Shown one piece after another: positions 36,622-44,955 of a stretch of 64,000 nucleotides of DNA (positions within the stretch are counted from its first letter, which is position 1; each line of letters starts with the position of its first letter). The notes under the pieces were generated by a model, which did not search any database, had not been told where the DNA came from, and was given only the letters and a program-made list of their open reading frames with translations. The DNA is from Pseudomonas persica (GTDB lineage Bacteria > Pseudomonadota > Gammaproteobacteria > Pseudomonadales > Pseudomonadaceae), in the NCBI RefSeq assembly GCF_900291015.1, contig NZ_OLKL01000003.1:161001-225000 (forward strand), in the 5' to 3' direction. A program made the position numbers and the translations under genes.

Positions 36622-36896
36622 ACATGACCAAGGGGCCGGGCTGTTCTGATTGTTGCAGGATCGGAGTGGCCTAGGGGTACAGGGAGTGCCTCCAGCAATG
36701 GGCCGGGTCAGGAAAGGCGGAATCGGAAGTTTCAGGTCGGCGGTGTCGTAGGGGCACTGACCAGACCTGGCTTCCGAGGAGCCATGTAGGAAACGTCTCT
36801 TCCCTGCGCGATTTCCTCCTCAGGACACATTTTGTCTCGACCGTACATCAAATTTTTTCGACCAACCCGGCGGTTGTTCAAGTGGCATTTCAGCCA

Positions 36897-36911
36897 TTCG
36901 GATTGTCGAAC
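36897..36911. promoter_or_regulatory. Palindrome 1 upstream of gltP
   Basis: TTCGGATTGTCGAAC has TTCG and CGAA as inverted arms. It resembles the stronger palindrome 76 bases downstream, so both could bind the same regulator. Confidence 0.35.
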
Positions 36912-36972
36912 AAGCCATCTTCCTCGTCCTTTTCGCCCTGCCAAATCTGCCTAAATATGGCGGTTTGGTCTT

Positions 36973-36988
36973 GTTCGGGATTCCGAAC
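36973..36988. promoter_or_regulatory. Palindrome 2 upstream of gltP
   Basis: GTTCGGGATTCCGAAC is a perfect 6-base inverted repeat with a 4-base spacer, about 270 bases before the gltP start. Its form is that of a dimer-binding operator. Confidence 0.45.
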
Positions 36989-37258
36989 ATTGTAAATCAA
37001 GCACTTGCGAACCTCCCGTTGTGGTCAGAAATGTTATGCATAATCGGCATGGGTCATACGTTTCAGGCATTAGATTTCCCCCTTTGCCATCGCAATAGTT
37101 GCCGCCTTTTTCGCTGGTCCGAGCGCCCTGTCGCTCGCCTGCGGTGTCCTTACATGAAGTCGCCGGACGGAAGCATCTGCTGCCCGTGACCTTGCCAACG
37201 GCTCTGTTACGCGCGTTTCCGTTGGGTGGCCATGACCACTAGAACAAAGGGTAAAGAC

Positions 37259-38587
37259 ATGAAGAAGGCAAAACTGAGCCTCGCCTGGCAGATCGTCATC
37301 GGTCTGGTCCTGGGTGTTGCAATCGGCGCTCTACTGAATCATTTCAGTGCAGAAAAGGCATGGTGGATCAGCAACGTCCTCCAGCCCGCTGGTGACATCT
37401 TCATTCGCCTGATCAAGATGATCGTCGTCCCGATCGTGATTTCGTCGCTGATCGTGGGTATCGCCGGGGTTGGCGACGCGAAGAAACTGGGCAGCATCGG
37501 CCTGAAGACCATCATCTACTTCGAAGTGGTCACCACCATCGCCATCGTCGTTGGCCTGGTGTTGGCCAACCTGTTCCACCCGGGCGCCGGCATCGACATG
37601 AGCACCCTGGGTACCGTGGACATCTCCAAGTACCAGGCCACCGCGGCCGAAGTGCAGCATGAGCACGCGTTCATCGAAACCCTGCTGAACCTGATCCCGT
37701 CGAACATTTTCGCAGCGCTGATGCGTGGCGAAATGCTGCCGATCATCTTCTTCTCGGTGATGTTCGGCCTGGGCCTGTCGAGCCTGCAGGCAGAGCTGCG
37801 CGACCCGCTGGTGCGTACCTTCCAGGCGGTTTCCGAGACCATGTTCAAAGTCACCCACATGATCATGAACTACGCCCCGATCGGCGTGTTCGCCCTGATC
37901 GCCGTGACCGTCGCCAACTTCGGTTTCAGCTCGCTGCTGCCGCTGGCCAAGCTGGTGCTGCTGGTGTACTTCGCCATCGCCTTCTTCGCCTTCATGGTGC
38001 TGGGCCTGGTTGCCCGCCTGTTCGGCTTCTCGGTGATCAAGATCATGCGCATCATGAAAGATGAGCTGATCCTCGCCTACTCCACCTCCAGCTCCGAGAC
38101 CGTGCTGCCGCGCGTGATCGAGAAGATGGAGAAGTACGGTGCACCGAAATCGATCTGCTCGTTCGTGGTCCCGACCGGCTACTCGTTCAACCTCGACGGT
38201 TCGACCCTGTATCAGAGCATCGCGGCCATCTTCATTGCCCAGCTGTACGGTATCGACCTGTCGTGGAGCCAGCAGCTGCTGCTGGTGCTGACCCTGATGG
38301 TCACTTCCAAAGGCATCGCTGGCGTACCGGGTGTTTCCTTCGTGGTGCTGTTGGCCACCCTGGGCAGCGTGGGTATCCCGCTGGAAGGCCTGGCCTTCAT
38401 CGCCGGTGTCGACCGCATCATGGACATGGCTCGTACCGCCTTGAACGTGGTGGGCAACGCCCTGGCAGCCTTGGTCATCGCCCGCTGGGAGGGTATGTAC
38501 GACGCCGCCAAGGGCGAGAAGTACTACGCCTCGCTGATGGCCGGCAAACAGGAAGCGGCCATGGTTGGCGAAACCGCCAAGCGCTGA
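37259..38587 (+). CDS. gltP: Glutamate/aspartate:proton symporter GltP
   Basis: Inner-membrane dicarboxylate/amino acid:cation symporter (DAACS family), 442 residues with eight helices and two re-entrant loops. Signatures are YSTSSSETVLPRV (the serine-rich first hairpin), PTGYSFNLDGSTLYQ and the substrate-binding helix DRIMDMARTALNVVGNALAA. I chose ATG 37259 with AAAGGG upstream; GTG 37226 is possible but adds 11 polar residues. DctA-type carriers for C4-dicarboxylates are close relatives, so the exact substrate is a family inference. Followed by a classic terminator. Confidence 0.9.
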   Translation: MKKAKLSLAWQIVIGLVLGVAIGALLNHFSAEKAWWISNVLQPAGDIFIRLIKMIVVPIVISSLIVGIAGVGDAKKLGSIGLKTIIYFEVVTTIAIVVGLVLANLFHPGAGIDMSTLGTVDISKYQATAAEVQHEHAFIETLLNLIPSNIFAALMRGEMLPIIFFSVMFGLGLSSLQAELRDPLVRTFQAVSETMFKVTHMIMNYAPIGVFALIAVTVANFGFSSLLPLAKLVLLVYFAIAFFAFMVLGLVARLFGFSVIKIMRIMKDELILAYSTSSSETVLPRVIEKMEKYGAPKSICSFVVPTGYSFNLDGSTLYQSIAAIFIAQLYGIDLSWSQQLLLVLTLMVTSKGIAGVPGVSFVVLLATLGSVGIPLEGLAFIAGVDRIMDMARTALNVVGNALAALVIARWEGMYDAAKGEKYYASLMAGKQEAAMVGETAKR

Positions 38588-38609
38588 ACCTGACCGCTGC
38601 ATGACGAAG

Positions 38610-38636
38610 AGCCCCGACTTGTCGGGGCTTTTTGTT
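38610..38636 (+). terminator. Rho-independent terminator of gltP
   Basis: AGCCCCGA-CTTG-TCGGGGCT (38610-38629) followed by TTTTTGTT, 22 bases after the gltP stop. Confidence 0.95.
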
Positions 38637-38667
38637 GCCTGTGAGATCTTGGGGCCGAGCAGTGGCC

Positions 38668-38760
38668 ATTGTGGAAGCGGGTTTACCCGCGAATCAGGCA
38701 ACACGGTGTATGGCACCGGCTTTGCCGGTGTTCGCGGGTAAACCCGCTCCCACAGGGGCC
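38668..38760. repeat. Inverted pair of REP elements
   Basis: GCGGGTTTACCCGC-type REP (38670-38694) faces its inverse (38731-38758) around a CACCGGC-TTT-GCCGGTG hairpin. Located between gltP and the SpmAB-like gene on the same strand. Confidence 0.9.
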
Positions 38761-38834
38761 TGTGTGCGGCTGCGGTCTCCAGCCATACGCCCCGATACGC
38801 TATCATTCGGGCATTTTTCAGGGGGAATACACGG

Positions 38835-40064
38835 ATGCTCAACGGCCTTTGGCTCGGCTTTTTCCTGGTGGCGGCAGTGTCCGCCCTGGCCCAATGGCTG
38901 GTAGGCGGCAACGCCGGCATCTTCGCGGCGATGGTCGAGAGCATCTTCGCCATGGCCAAGCTGTCGGTCGAGGTGATGGTGCTGCTGTTCGGCACCCTGA
39001 CCCTGTGGCTGGGCTTTCTCAAGATCGCCGAGAAGGCTGGCATCGTCGAGTGGCTGGCCAAGGTGCTGGGCCCGCTGTTCGCCCGGCTGATGCCGGAAGT
39101 GCCGCCCGGCCACCCGGCCCTGGGCCTGATCACCATGAACTTCGCCGCCAACGGCCTGGGCCTGGACAACGCCGCCACGCCGATCGGCCTGAAGGCCATG
39201 CGTGCGCTGCAGGAGCTGAACCCCGGCAGCACCACGGCGAGCAATGCGCAGATTCTGTTCCTGGTGCTCAATGCTTCGTCGCTGACCCTGCTGCCGGTGA
39301 CCATCTTCATGTACCGGGCTCAGCAAGGTGCGCCGGACCCGACCATGGTGTTCCTGCCCATCCTGCTGGCCACCAGCGTCTCGACCCTGGTCGGCCTGCT
39401 GTCGGTGGCGGTGATGCAGCGCCTGCGCCTGTGGGACCCGGTGGTGCTCGCCTACCTGATTCCCGGTGCCTTGCTGCTGGGCGCCTTCATGGCCTTCCTC
39501 GGCACCCTGTCGGCGGCCGCGCTGGCCAGCCTGTCGTCGATCCTGGGCAACCTCACGTTGTTTGGCGTGATCATCCTGTTCCTGGTGATCGGCGCCTTGA
39601 AGCGGGTGAAGGTGTATGAAGCCTTTGTCGAAGGCGCCAAGGAAGGCTTCGACGTGGCCAAGGGCCTGTTGCCTTACCTGGTGGCGATGCTGGTGGCGGT
39701 GGGGGTGCTGCGGGCTTCAGGCGCCCTGGAGCTGGCCCTGGACGGTATCCGCCATGCGGTGACCTGGCTGGGCCTGGATACCCGTTTCGTCGAGGGCCTG
39801 CCCACGGCGCTGGTCAAGCCGTTCTCCGGCAGCGCGGCGCGGGCGATGCTGATCGAGACCATGCAGACCCACGGCGTAGACAGCTTCCCGGCGCTGGTGG
39901 CGGCGACGATTCAGGGGAGTACCGAAACTACCTTCTATGTGTTGGCGGTGTACTTTGGTGCGGTAGGGATCCAGCGCGTGCGCCATGCTGTCGGTTGCGC
40001 ATTGCTGGCGGAGTTCTCCGGTGTGGTCGCGGCAATCTTCGTCTGCTACTGGTTCTTCGCCTGA
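38835..40064 (+). CDS. SpmA/SpmB-like nucleoside-recognition (Gate) domain membrane protein
   Basis: A 409-residue protein with about ten membrane helices. It carries two Gate (nucleoside recognition) domains, as if Bacillus SpmA and SpmB were fused. Signatures are FAANGLGLDNAATPIGLKAM (SpmA half) and PFSGSAARAMLIETM with STETTFYVLAVYFG (SpmB half). Pseudomonads do not sporulate, so the role must differ; transport of an unknown substrate is possible. GGGGGAA lies before the ATG. Single-gene unit between two REP pairs. Confidence 0.88.
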   Translation: MLNGLWLGFFLVAAVSALAQWLVGGNAGIFAAMVESIFAMAKLSVEVMVLLFGTLTLWLGFLKIAEKAGIVEWLAKVLGPLFARLMPEVPPGHPALGLITMNFAANGLGLDNAATPIGLKAMRALQELNPGSTTASNAQILFLVLNASSLTLLPVTIFMYRAQQGAPDPTMVFLPILLATSVSTLVGLLSVAVMQRLRLWDPVVLAYLIPGALLLGAFMAFLGTLSAAALASLSSILGNLTLFGVIILFLVIGALKRVKVYEAFVEGAKEGFDVAKGLLPYLVAMLVAVGVLRASGALELALDGIRHAVTWLGLDTRFVEGLPTALVKPFSGSAARAMLIETMQTHGVDSFPALVAATIQGSTETTFYVLAVYFGAVGIQRVRHAVGCALLAEFSGVVAAIFVCYWFFA

Positions 40065-40071
40065 CCTTTTG

Positions 40072-40179
40072 GGGCCGCTTTGCGGCCCATCGCCGGCAAG
40101 CCAGCTCCCACCTCGATCGTGCTGCATTCAAGGCCTGTGCAGTACCTGTGGGAGCTGGCTTGCCGGCGATGAGGCCCTG
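40072..40179. repeat. REP-like pair, second class (GCCGGCAAGCC type)
   Basis: CATCGCCGGCAAGCCAGCTC (40088-40107) faces GAGCTGGCTTGCCGGCGATG (40152-40171), between the convergent SpmAB-like gene and the lipoprotein gene. Confidence 0.88.
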
Positions 40180-40191
40180 ACAGAGCCTGGC

Positions 40192-40818
40192 TCAACGAAC
40201 TGATGGTGGTTGGGTACTACCCGCCTGGGCAATGGTCCAGCCCACCACTTGCCCGGTCAGCTGGTCGCAGGCCTTCCCGAAGCCGGCAACCACCGCTGAC
40301 ACCTGCTTGTCGGCCAGCGGCTGGCGGATTTCAAAGCGTTTGCTAGCCAGAATGCGCTGGTTACGGCCTTGGACCAGGCGTGCGTCATAGCGGATCACCA
40401 CCTCCACCGCCCCGCCCTCGCGGTATTCGGTCTGGAACGCCTGCAGCTCGCCAGCCAACTCGTAGTCGGCCTGCAGGTTGCTGTCGTCGGCGCTCAGGCG
40501 CTGTACCTGGCCGTCACGCTGGAAACCGTCGAGCAGGCGGTTGCGCAGCAGCACTGGCACCGCATCGCTCCAGCGCGCGCCCTTGTAGCTGCTGACCACA
40601 TTGCCCTGGGGAATTACGGCAATCCGTGGCCCGGCCAGCACTTCGCTGGCCAGCGGCTTGTTCAGGCGCAATGACCAGTCCAGCGCCGCTGCCGTGCGGC
40701 TGGGCTGGTTCACTGGCAGGCGATAGAGGTCGACGGGTTCGCTCTGCGGCAGGATCGAGCAGGCACTGGCCAGGCTCAGTGCGGCCGCCAGGGCCAGCAG
40801 GCGCAGCGACGGTTTCAT
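40192..40818 (-). CDS. ABC-type transport auxiliary lipoprotein (PqiC/YmbA-like)
   Basis: A 208-residue outer-membrane-type lipoprotein with lipobox ASAC (Cys20) and the ABC_trans_aux domain (DLYRLP at the start, RIAVIPQGNVVSSYKGARW, LLRNRLLDGF). PqiC-like lipoproteins work with MCE proteins to pass lipids across the periplasm. The start overlaps the MCE gene stop as ATGA. It is the last gene of the permease-ATPase-MCE-lipoprotein operon. Confidence 0.9.
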   Translation of the reverse strand: MKPSLRLLALAAALSLASACSILPQSEPVDLYRLPVNQPSRTAAALDWSLRLNKPLASEVLAGPRIAVIPQGNVVSSYKGARWSDAVPVLLRNRLLDGFQRDGQVQRLSADDSNLQADYELAGELQAFQTEYREGGAVEVVIRYDARLVQGRNQRILASKRFEIRQPLADKQVSAVVAGFGKACDQLTGQVVGWTIAQAGSTQPPSVR

Positions 40819-41753
40819 GGCTGGAACTCCTTGTTGTTGTCGCGGCCGAGCAGGTAGCCGCTGGGGTCGGCTTCCAGTTGCCGGGAAATGCCTTTGAGTG
40901 CGTTGAGGGTTTCGCGCAGTTCGCGAATCGCCGGGGTCAGCTGGTTCAGGCCCTGGGCACCGTCGCCGATGGCTTCGTGGTTGTCCTCGAGCAGGCGGTT
41001 GATGGTGGCGGTGCTCTCGGCCAGCGACTGCATGGCCTGCTCGGCGCTACCGATCGCTTGTTTGCCCTCGCTGCCCAGCAGGCCGTTGGCGTTGCGCATC
41101 AGTGCCTGGGTTTCGGCCAGGGTGGCGCTGGCCTGCTTGCCCACTTGCACCAGTTGTTCGATGGCCTGGGCGATGCTGCCGTGCTGGCCGGCGAAAGCGC
41201 CGGTGGTCTTGTCGAGGTTGGCCAGGGTGCTGCTGAGGTGGCCGATGTTGTCTTCGGAGAACATCTGGTTGGCGTTGTGCAGCAGCAGGTTGATGTTGGT
41301 TACCAGGTCGCTGCTGTCATTGAGCAGGCGCGAAATTGGCGAGGGCGAGGCGATGATCACCGGCAGTTTGCCGTCCTTGCCTTTCAGCTCTGGGCTTTGC
41401 GGGGTACCGCCGCTGAGCTGGATGAACGAGTTGCCGGTCACGCCGGCCAGGGTCAGCTTGGCCTGGGTGTCTTCCTTCACCGGGGTGTCGGCACTCAGGC
41501 GCACCCGTGCCAGTACCCGGCGCGGGTCCTTCGGGTCCAGGCGCAGGGTGGACACGTCGCCCACCTTGATGCCGTTGTACTGCACCGGGCTGCCGCGGGA
41601 CAGGCCGGAGACGGCCTCGTTGAACACTACTTCGTAATCCTTGAAGGCATCGTCGACACTGGACTTGGCCAGCCACAGGCCGAACAGCATGGCACCGGCC
41701 ACCACCAGGACGGTGACCAGGCCGATAAGGACGTGATGGGCTCGGGTTTCCAT
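40815..41753 (-). CDS. MCE (MlaD-type) substrate-binding protein of lipid ABC transporter
   Basis: A 312-residue protein with one N-terminal membrane helix (about 8-28), a single MCE/MlaD domain (about 38-118, with GSPVQYNGIKVGDV and LAGVTGNSFIQL) and a long C-terminal helical region (about 140-300) that may form a hollow needle as in other MCE rings. It differs from the short MlaD of the mla operon. It lies 3 bases after the ATPase gene and is coupled to the lipoprotein gene. Confidence 0.92.
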   Translation of the reverse strand: METRAHHVLIGLVTVLVVAGAMLFGLWLAKSSVDDAFKDYEVVFNEAVSGLSRGSPVQYNGIKVGDVSTLRLDPKDPRRVLARVRLSADTPVKEDTQAKLTLAGVTGNSFIQLSGGTPQSPELKGKDGKLPVIIASPSPISRLLNDSSDLVTNINLLLHNANQMFSEDNIGHLSSTLANLDKTTGAFAGQHGSIAQAIEQLVQVGKQASATLAETQALMRNANGLLGSEGKQAIGSAEQAMQSLAESTATINRLLEDNHEAIGDGAQGLNQLTPAIRELRETLNALKGISRQLEADPSGYLLGRDNNKEFQP

Positions 41754-41756
41754 TGT

Positions 41757-42548
41757 TCAGCGCTCCTGCCCGGCACGGGTGGCGGCCTGCTCGGCTGCGC
41801 GCCCGCGTGGGCCATGAAAGTATTCCTGAATCCAGGTGTCGTTGGTCTGCTCGACTGCGGCCAGCGGGCCGGCCACCAGGACCTTCTTCTGCGACAGCAC
41901 GGCGATGCGGTCGGTGATGGTGTACAGGGTGTCAAGGTCGTGGGTGATGAGGAACACCGACAAGCCCAGGGCGTCACGCAGGGTCAGGATCAACTGGTCG
42001 AAGGCGGCGGCGCCAATCGGGTCCAGGCCGGCGGTGGGTTCGTCGAGGAACAGGATATCAGGGTCCAGTGCCAGGGCCCGGGCCAGCGCGGCGCGCTTGA
42101 TCATGCCCCCCGACAGCGAGGCCGGGTACTTGTCGGCGGCCGACATCGGCAGCCCGGCCAGGGCCAGCTTCACCCCGGCCAGGTGCTCGGCATCGGCGCG
42201 GGACAACCCGGCGTGCTCGATCAGCGGCAACGCCACGTTTTCGGTGACGGTCAGCGAAGAGAACAGCGCGCCCTTCTGGAACAGCACGCCGAAGCGCCGC
42301 TCGACCAGTGAGCGCTGCTCTTCGCGCAGGCCGGCCAGGTCCTGGCCGAACACCCTGATCTGCCCTTCGTTGGGCCGCCGCAGGCCGATGATGCTGCGTA
42401 ACAGCACCGACTTGCCGCTGCCCGACCCGCCGACCACGGCGAGGATCTCGCCGCGGTACAGGTCAAGGTCGAGGTTTTCGTGCACGCTCTGGCGGCCGAA
42501 GCGGTTGCAGATGCCGCGGGCCTCGATCACGCTTTCCTGGCCACTCAC
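41757..42548 (-). CDS. ABC transporter ATP-binding protein (MlaF-like)
   Basis: ATPase of the MCE-type lipid transporter, 263 residues. It has Walker A GGSGSGKSV, signature LSGGMIKRAALARALALD, Walker B ILFLDEPTAGLDP and switch His ITHD. The start is GTG 42548, overlapping the permease stop (GTGA) with GGAG in the end of the permease gene. The frame stays open upstream but there it is a shadow of the permease. An extra C-terminal tail (HGPRGRAAEQAATRA) follows the core. Confidence 0.92.
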   Translation of the reverse strand: MSGQESVIEARGICNRFGRQSVHENLDLDLYRGEILAVVGGSGSGKSVLLRSIIGLRRPNEGQIRVFGQDLAGLREEQRSLVERRFGVLFQKGALFSSLTVTENVALPLIEHAGLSRADAEHLAGVKLALAGLPMSAADKYPASLSGGMIKRAALARALALDPDILFLDEPTAGLDPIGAAAFDQLILTLRDALGLSVFLITHDLDTLYTITDRIAVLSQKKVLVAGPLAAVEQTNDTWIQEYFHGPRGRAAEQAATRAGQER

Positions 42549-43678
42549 CAGCCCATCTCCATGAAGAACAGGGCGGCCACCGCGTCCAGCACGATGACCA
42601 CGAATATCGACTGCACCACCGCCGAAGTGGTGTGTGCGCCAACCGATTCGGCGCTGCCGCTGACCTTGAAGCCTTCCAGGCAGCCGATGGAGGCGATCAG
42701 GAAAGCGAAGAACGGTGCCTTGGCCAGGCCGACCAGAAAGTGCTGCACGCCGATGTCGCTTTGCAGCAGCGACAGGAACATGGCTGGCGAGATGTCCAGT
42801 GTCAGCGCGCACACCACCGCGCCGCCGACGATGCCGCAGATCATCGCGATGAAGGTCAGCAAGGGTAGCGCAATCAACAGCGCCAGTACTCGCGGCACCA
42901 CCAGCAGCTCCATGGGGTTCAGGCCCAGGGTGCGGATGGCGTCGATTTCCTCGTTGGCCTTCATCGAGCCGATCTGCGCGGTGAACGCGCTGGCGGTGCG
43001 GCCGGCCATGAGGATGGCGGTCAGTAGTACGGCGAACTCGCGCAGGAACGAGAATGCCACCAGGTCGACGGTGAAGATGGTCGCGCCGAAATCGGCCAGC
43101 ACCGTGGCGCCGAGGAAGGCTACCACCGCGCCCACCAGGAAGGTCAGCAGGGCGACGATGGGGGCGGCGTCCAGGCCGGTCTGTTCGATGTGCGCCACGA
43201 CCGGGGTGAAGCGCCAGCGATGCGGTTGCAGGGCGCGGCGCAGCAGGGTTTCGAGGATCAGGCCAACGAAGCCGAGCAGTTGCATGGTGTCTTGCCACAA
43301 GATGCCGACGGCGCAGCCGATGCGCTCCAGCAGCAACAGCAGCACGTTACGCTCGGGTTCCTTGACCGGGATGCAGTAGTCCTGCACCGAGCAGTAGACG
43401 TTCTTGAGCAGTGCGCGGCTGGCTTCGGGCAGGTCGTGGGTGCAGCGCGACAGGCGCTCGGAGCCAAGCAGTTCGGCCAGCAGCGAGGCACCAGCGGTGT
43501 CCAGGCGGCCCAGTTGGCTGAGGTCGGCGACGGTATCGGCAGTGTACTGGGCGCGCAGGCGCTCGCTCTCACGCTTGAGGTTGGCGTAGTGCGCCAGGGT
43601 CCAGTCACCGGTAATGCGCAGGCAGGCCGGTTGGCTGCTGGTATCCAGGGTGGCGCTGGGGGTGGTCATCGGCTCCAT
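42545..43678 (-). CDS. ABC transporter permease, STAS plus MlaE domain
   Basis: A 377-residue permease of the MCE-type transporter. The N-terminal STAS-like domain (about 15-100, with DLSQLGRLDTAGASLL) is fused to an MlaE domain with five to six helices; the conserved region RTASAFTAQIGSMKANEEIDA (about 229-249) is the coupling-helix signature of the family. In mla operons STAS is a separate protein (MlaB), so here both functions are in one chain. The first gene of the operon; ATG 43678, or ATG 43669 three codons on. Confidence 0.92.
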   Translation of the reverse strand: MEPMTTPSATLDTSSQPACLRITGDWTLAHYANLKRESERLRAQYTADTVADLSQLGRLDTAGASLLAELLGSERLSRCTHDLPEASRALLKNVYCSVQDYCIPVKEPERNVLLLLLERIGCAVGILWQDTMQLLGFVGLILETLLRRALQPHRWRFTPVVAHIEQTGLDAAPIVALLTFLVGAVVAFLGATVLADFGATIFTVDLVAFSFLREFAVLLTAILMAGRTASAFTAQIGSMKANEEIDAIRTLGLNPMELLVVPRVLALLIALPLLTFIAMICGIVGGAVVCALTLDISPAMFLSLLQSDIGVQHFLVGLAKAPFFAFLIASIGCLEGFKVSGSAESVGAHTTSAVVQSIFVVIVLDAVAALFFMEMGW

Positions 43679-43771
43679 GCTACTGACTCGGCGCTAAGGC
43701 TTAGGGGCTGATCATAGCGCAGCGGGCATGGGCTGTTTGGTGATTATGTGCTGTCTGCAGCCCCCTTTCAC

Positions 43772-44794
43772 TCACCCCGCGGGTACATCGTCGACCACCT
43801 TGAAGCGCAGCACGCCGATGACCTGCCCATCCTCGGTCAGCACCCTCACCTGCCACTTGCCCACCGGGTTCGGCGGGAAGTTCTGCTTGTGGGTCCAGGC
43901 CCGGTAGCCTTCCTTGCGCCCGCCGTGGATGTCCAGGGCAATGCGGTCGACCTCCTGGCCATCCTTTTGCCACACGTGGTAGATCCGCTCGTTCAGGCCG
44001 CGTGGCGCGTTGATCGCGGTGTAGGCGTACAGGCCGCTGCTACGGATGCGGCTGGCGGCAATTTCGTCCAGCGAATCGCCCGGCTGGCGGTTCAGCACTT
44101 CGGTGCTGACCGCCACCTCGGTCATCCACAAGGTCGCCGGTGGTACCCAGGAGCGCAACAGCCAGCCCCCGCCGCCGACTGCCAGGGTGACCAGCACCAG
44201 GGCCACGGCGCGGCGCCAGTTGTTGATCGGGAAGCTGCTGGCCAGGCTGGGGAACGACAGGGCCATGGCCGCGATCAGGGCCAGCTTGAAGCTTTGCGCG
44301 GTGGTCAGGTGCAGGATGATCGGCAGCGCGGTCAGCAGGGCGGCGAACAGGGTCAGGGTATGCAGCGCCAGGAACAGCCAGCGCCGCGGTGCCAGCCACT
44401 TGTAGTACAGCGGGTCGATGATCGAAATCAGTCCGGCGGCACCGAGCAGGCCGGTGAACACCAGCTGGCCGCTGTTCCAGGTGGTGGTGATGAAGAAGAA
44501 CGGCAGCACGAAGAACAGCGATTCCTGGTGGATCATCTGCGTTGCGTAGCGCAGCAGCGGTTGCGGGATTTCGCGGTTGAAGGTACGCGCGAACAGGCCG
44601 GTGAGGGTGTTTTCCAGCATCAGCCAGAGCCAGCTGACCAGCATGAGCACGGCTACCCAGCTTGCCAGGCCAGCCTGGCGGTCAACCAGGATGAAGCTGC
44701 CGATTCCGGAGAGGAAACCGCAGAGCGCGATGATGCCGGGGTAGCGTTTGAGCAGTTCGATGATGCGCTGGACGATATGGGGGATTTGGGGCAT
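43772..44794 (-). CDS. DUF5924/DUF2914 membrane protein
   Basis: A 340-residue protein with about seven membrane helices (residues 15-210) and a C-terminal soluble domain of DUF2914 type (about 255-335, with RIYHVWQKDGQEVDRI and GGRKEGYRAWTHKQNF, then GKWQVRVLTEDGQVIG). The function is unknown; the soluble domain probably faces the periplasm. It is a single gene upstream of the MCE operon, separated by about 90 bases, and has a REP pair on its other side. Confidence 0.85.
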   Translation of the reverse strand: MPQIPHIVQRIIELLKRYPGIIALCGFLSGIGSFILVDRQAGLASWVAVLMLVSWLWLMLENTLTGLFARTFNREIPQPLLRYATQMIHQESLFFVLPFFFITTTWNSGQLVFTGLLGAAGLISIIDPLYYKWLAPRRWLFLALHTLTLFAALLTALPIILHLTTAQSFKLALIAAMALSFPSLASSFPINNWRRAVALVLVTLAVGGGGWLLRSWVPPATLWMTEVAVSTEVLNRQPGDSLDEIAASRIRSSGLYAYTAINAPRGLNERIYHVWQKDGQEVDRIALDIHGGRKEGYRAWTHKQNFPPNPVGKWQVRVLTEDGQVIGVLRFKVVDDVPAG

Positions 44795-44823
44795 TGGGGG
44801 CTACAAAAGAAAGGATGGGTGAC

Positions 44824-44928
44824 TGTGCCAGCCTCTTCGCGGGTGAACCCGCTCCCACAGGTACAGTGCAACTTTCAGGAATTGCACTAACCCTGTAGGA
44901 GCGGGTTTACCCGCGAAAGGGCCGGTAC
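44824..44928. repeat. Inverted pair of REP elements
   Basis: CTTCGCGGGTGAACCCGC-type REP (about 44834-44861) faces its inverse (44892-44918). Between them GTGCAAC...ATTGCAC forms a further inverted repeat. Located between the M16 peptidase gene and the DUF5924 gene. Confidence 0.9.
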
Positions 44929-44955
44929 TGGCAAAAGGATACCGTCGTTTCACCG

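Larger units (their letters stand above)
36622..37258 (+). other. Long non-coding leader/promoter region of gltP
   Basis: Over 600 bases with no gene I can support. It is lower in GC than its flanks, especially 36820-37100, and holds two related palindromes (36897-36911 and 36973-36988). The open frames at 36732-36944 (minus) and 36965-37189 (plus) lack ribosome sites and normal codon use. I found no convincing sigma-54 promoter. Confidence 0.5.

Noticed and set aside
36732..37189. Two short open frames (70 and 74 codons) upstream of gltP
   Set aside because: No ribosome site, atypical codon use and no recognisable features. They are kept as non-coding leader.
37331..39310. 659-codon minus-strand frame across gltP and the SpmAB-like gene
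   Set aside because: It runs antisense through a terminator and a REP pair, with shadow-type composition.
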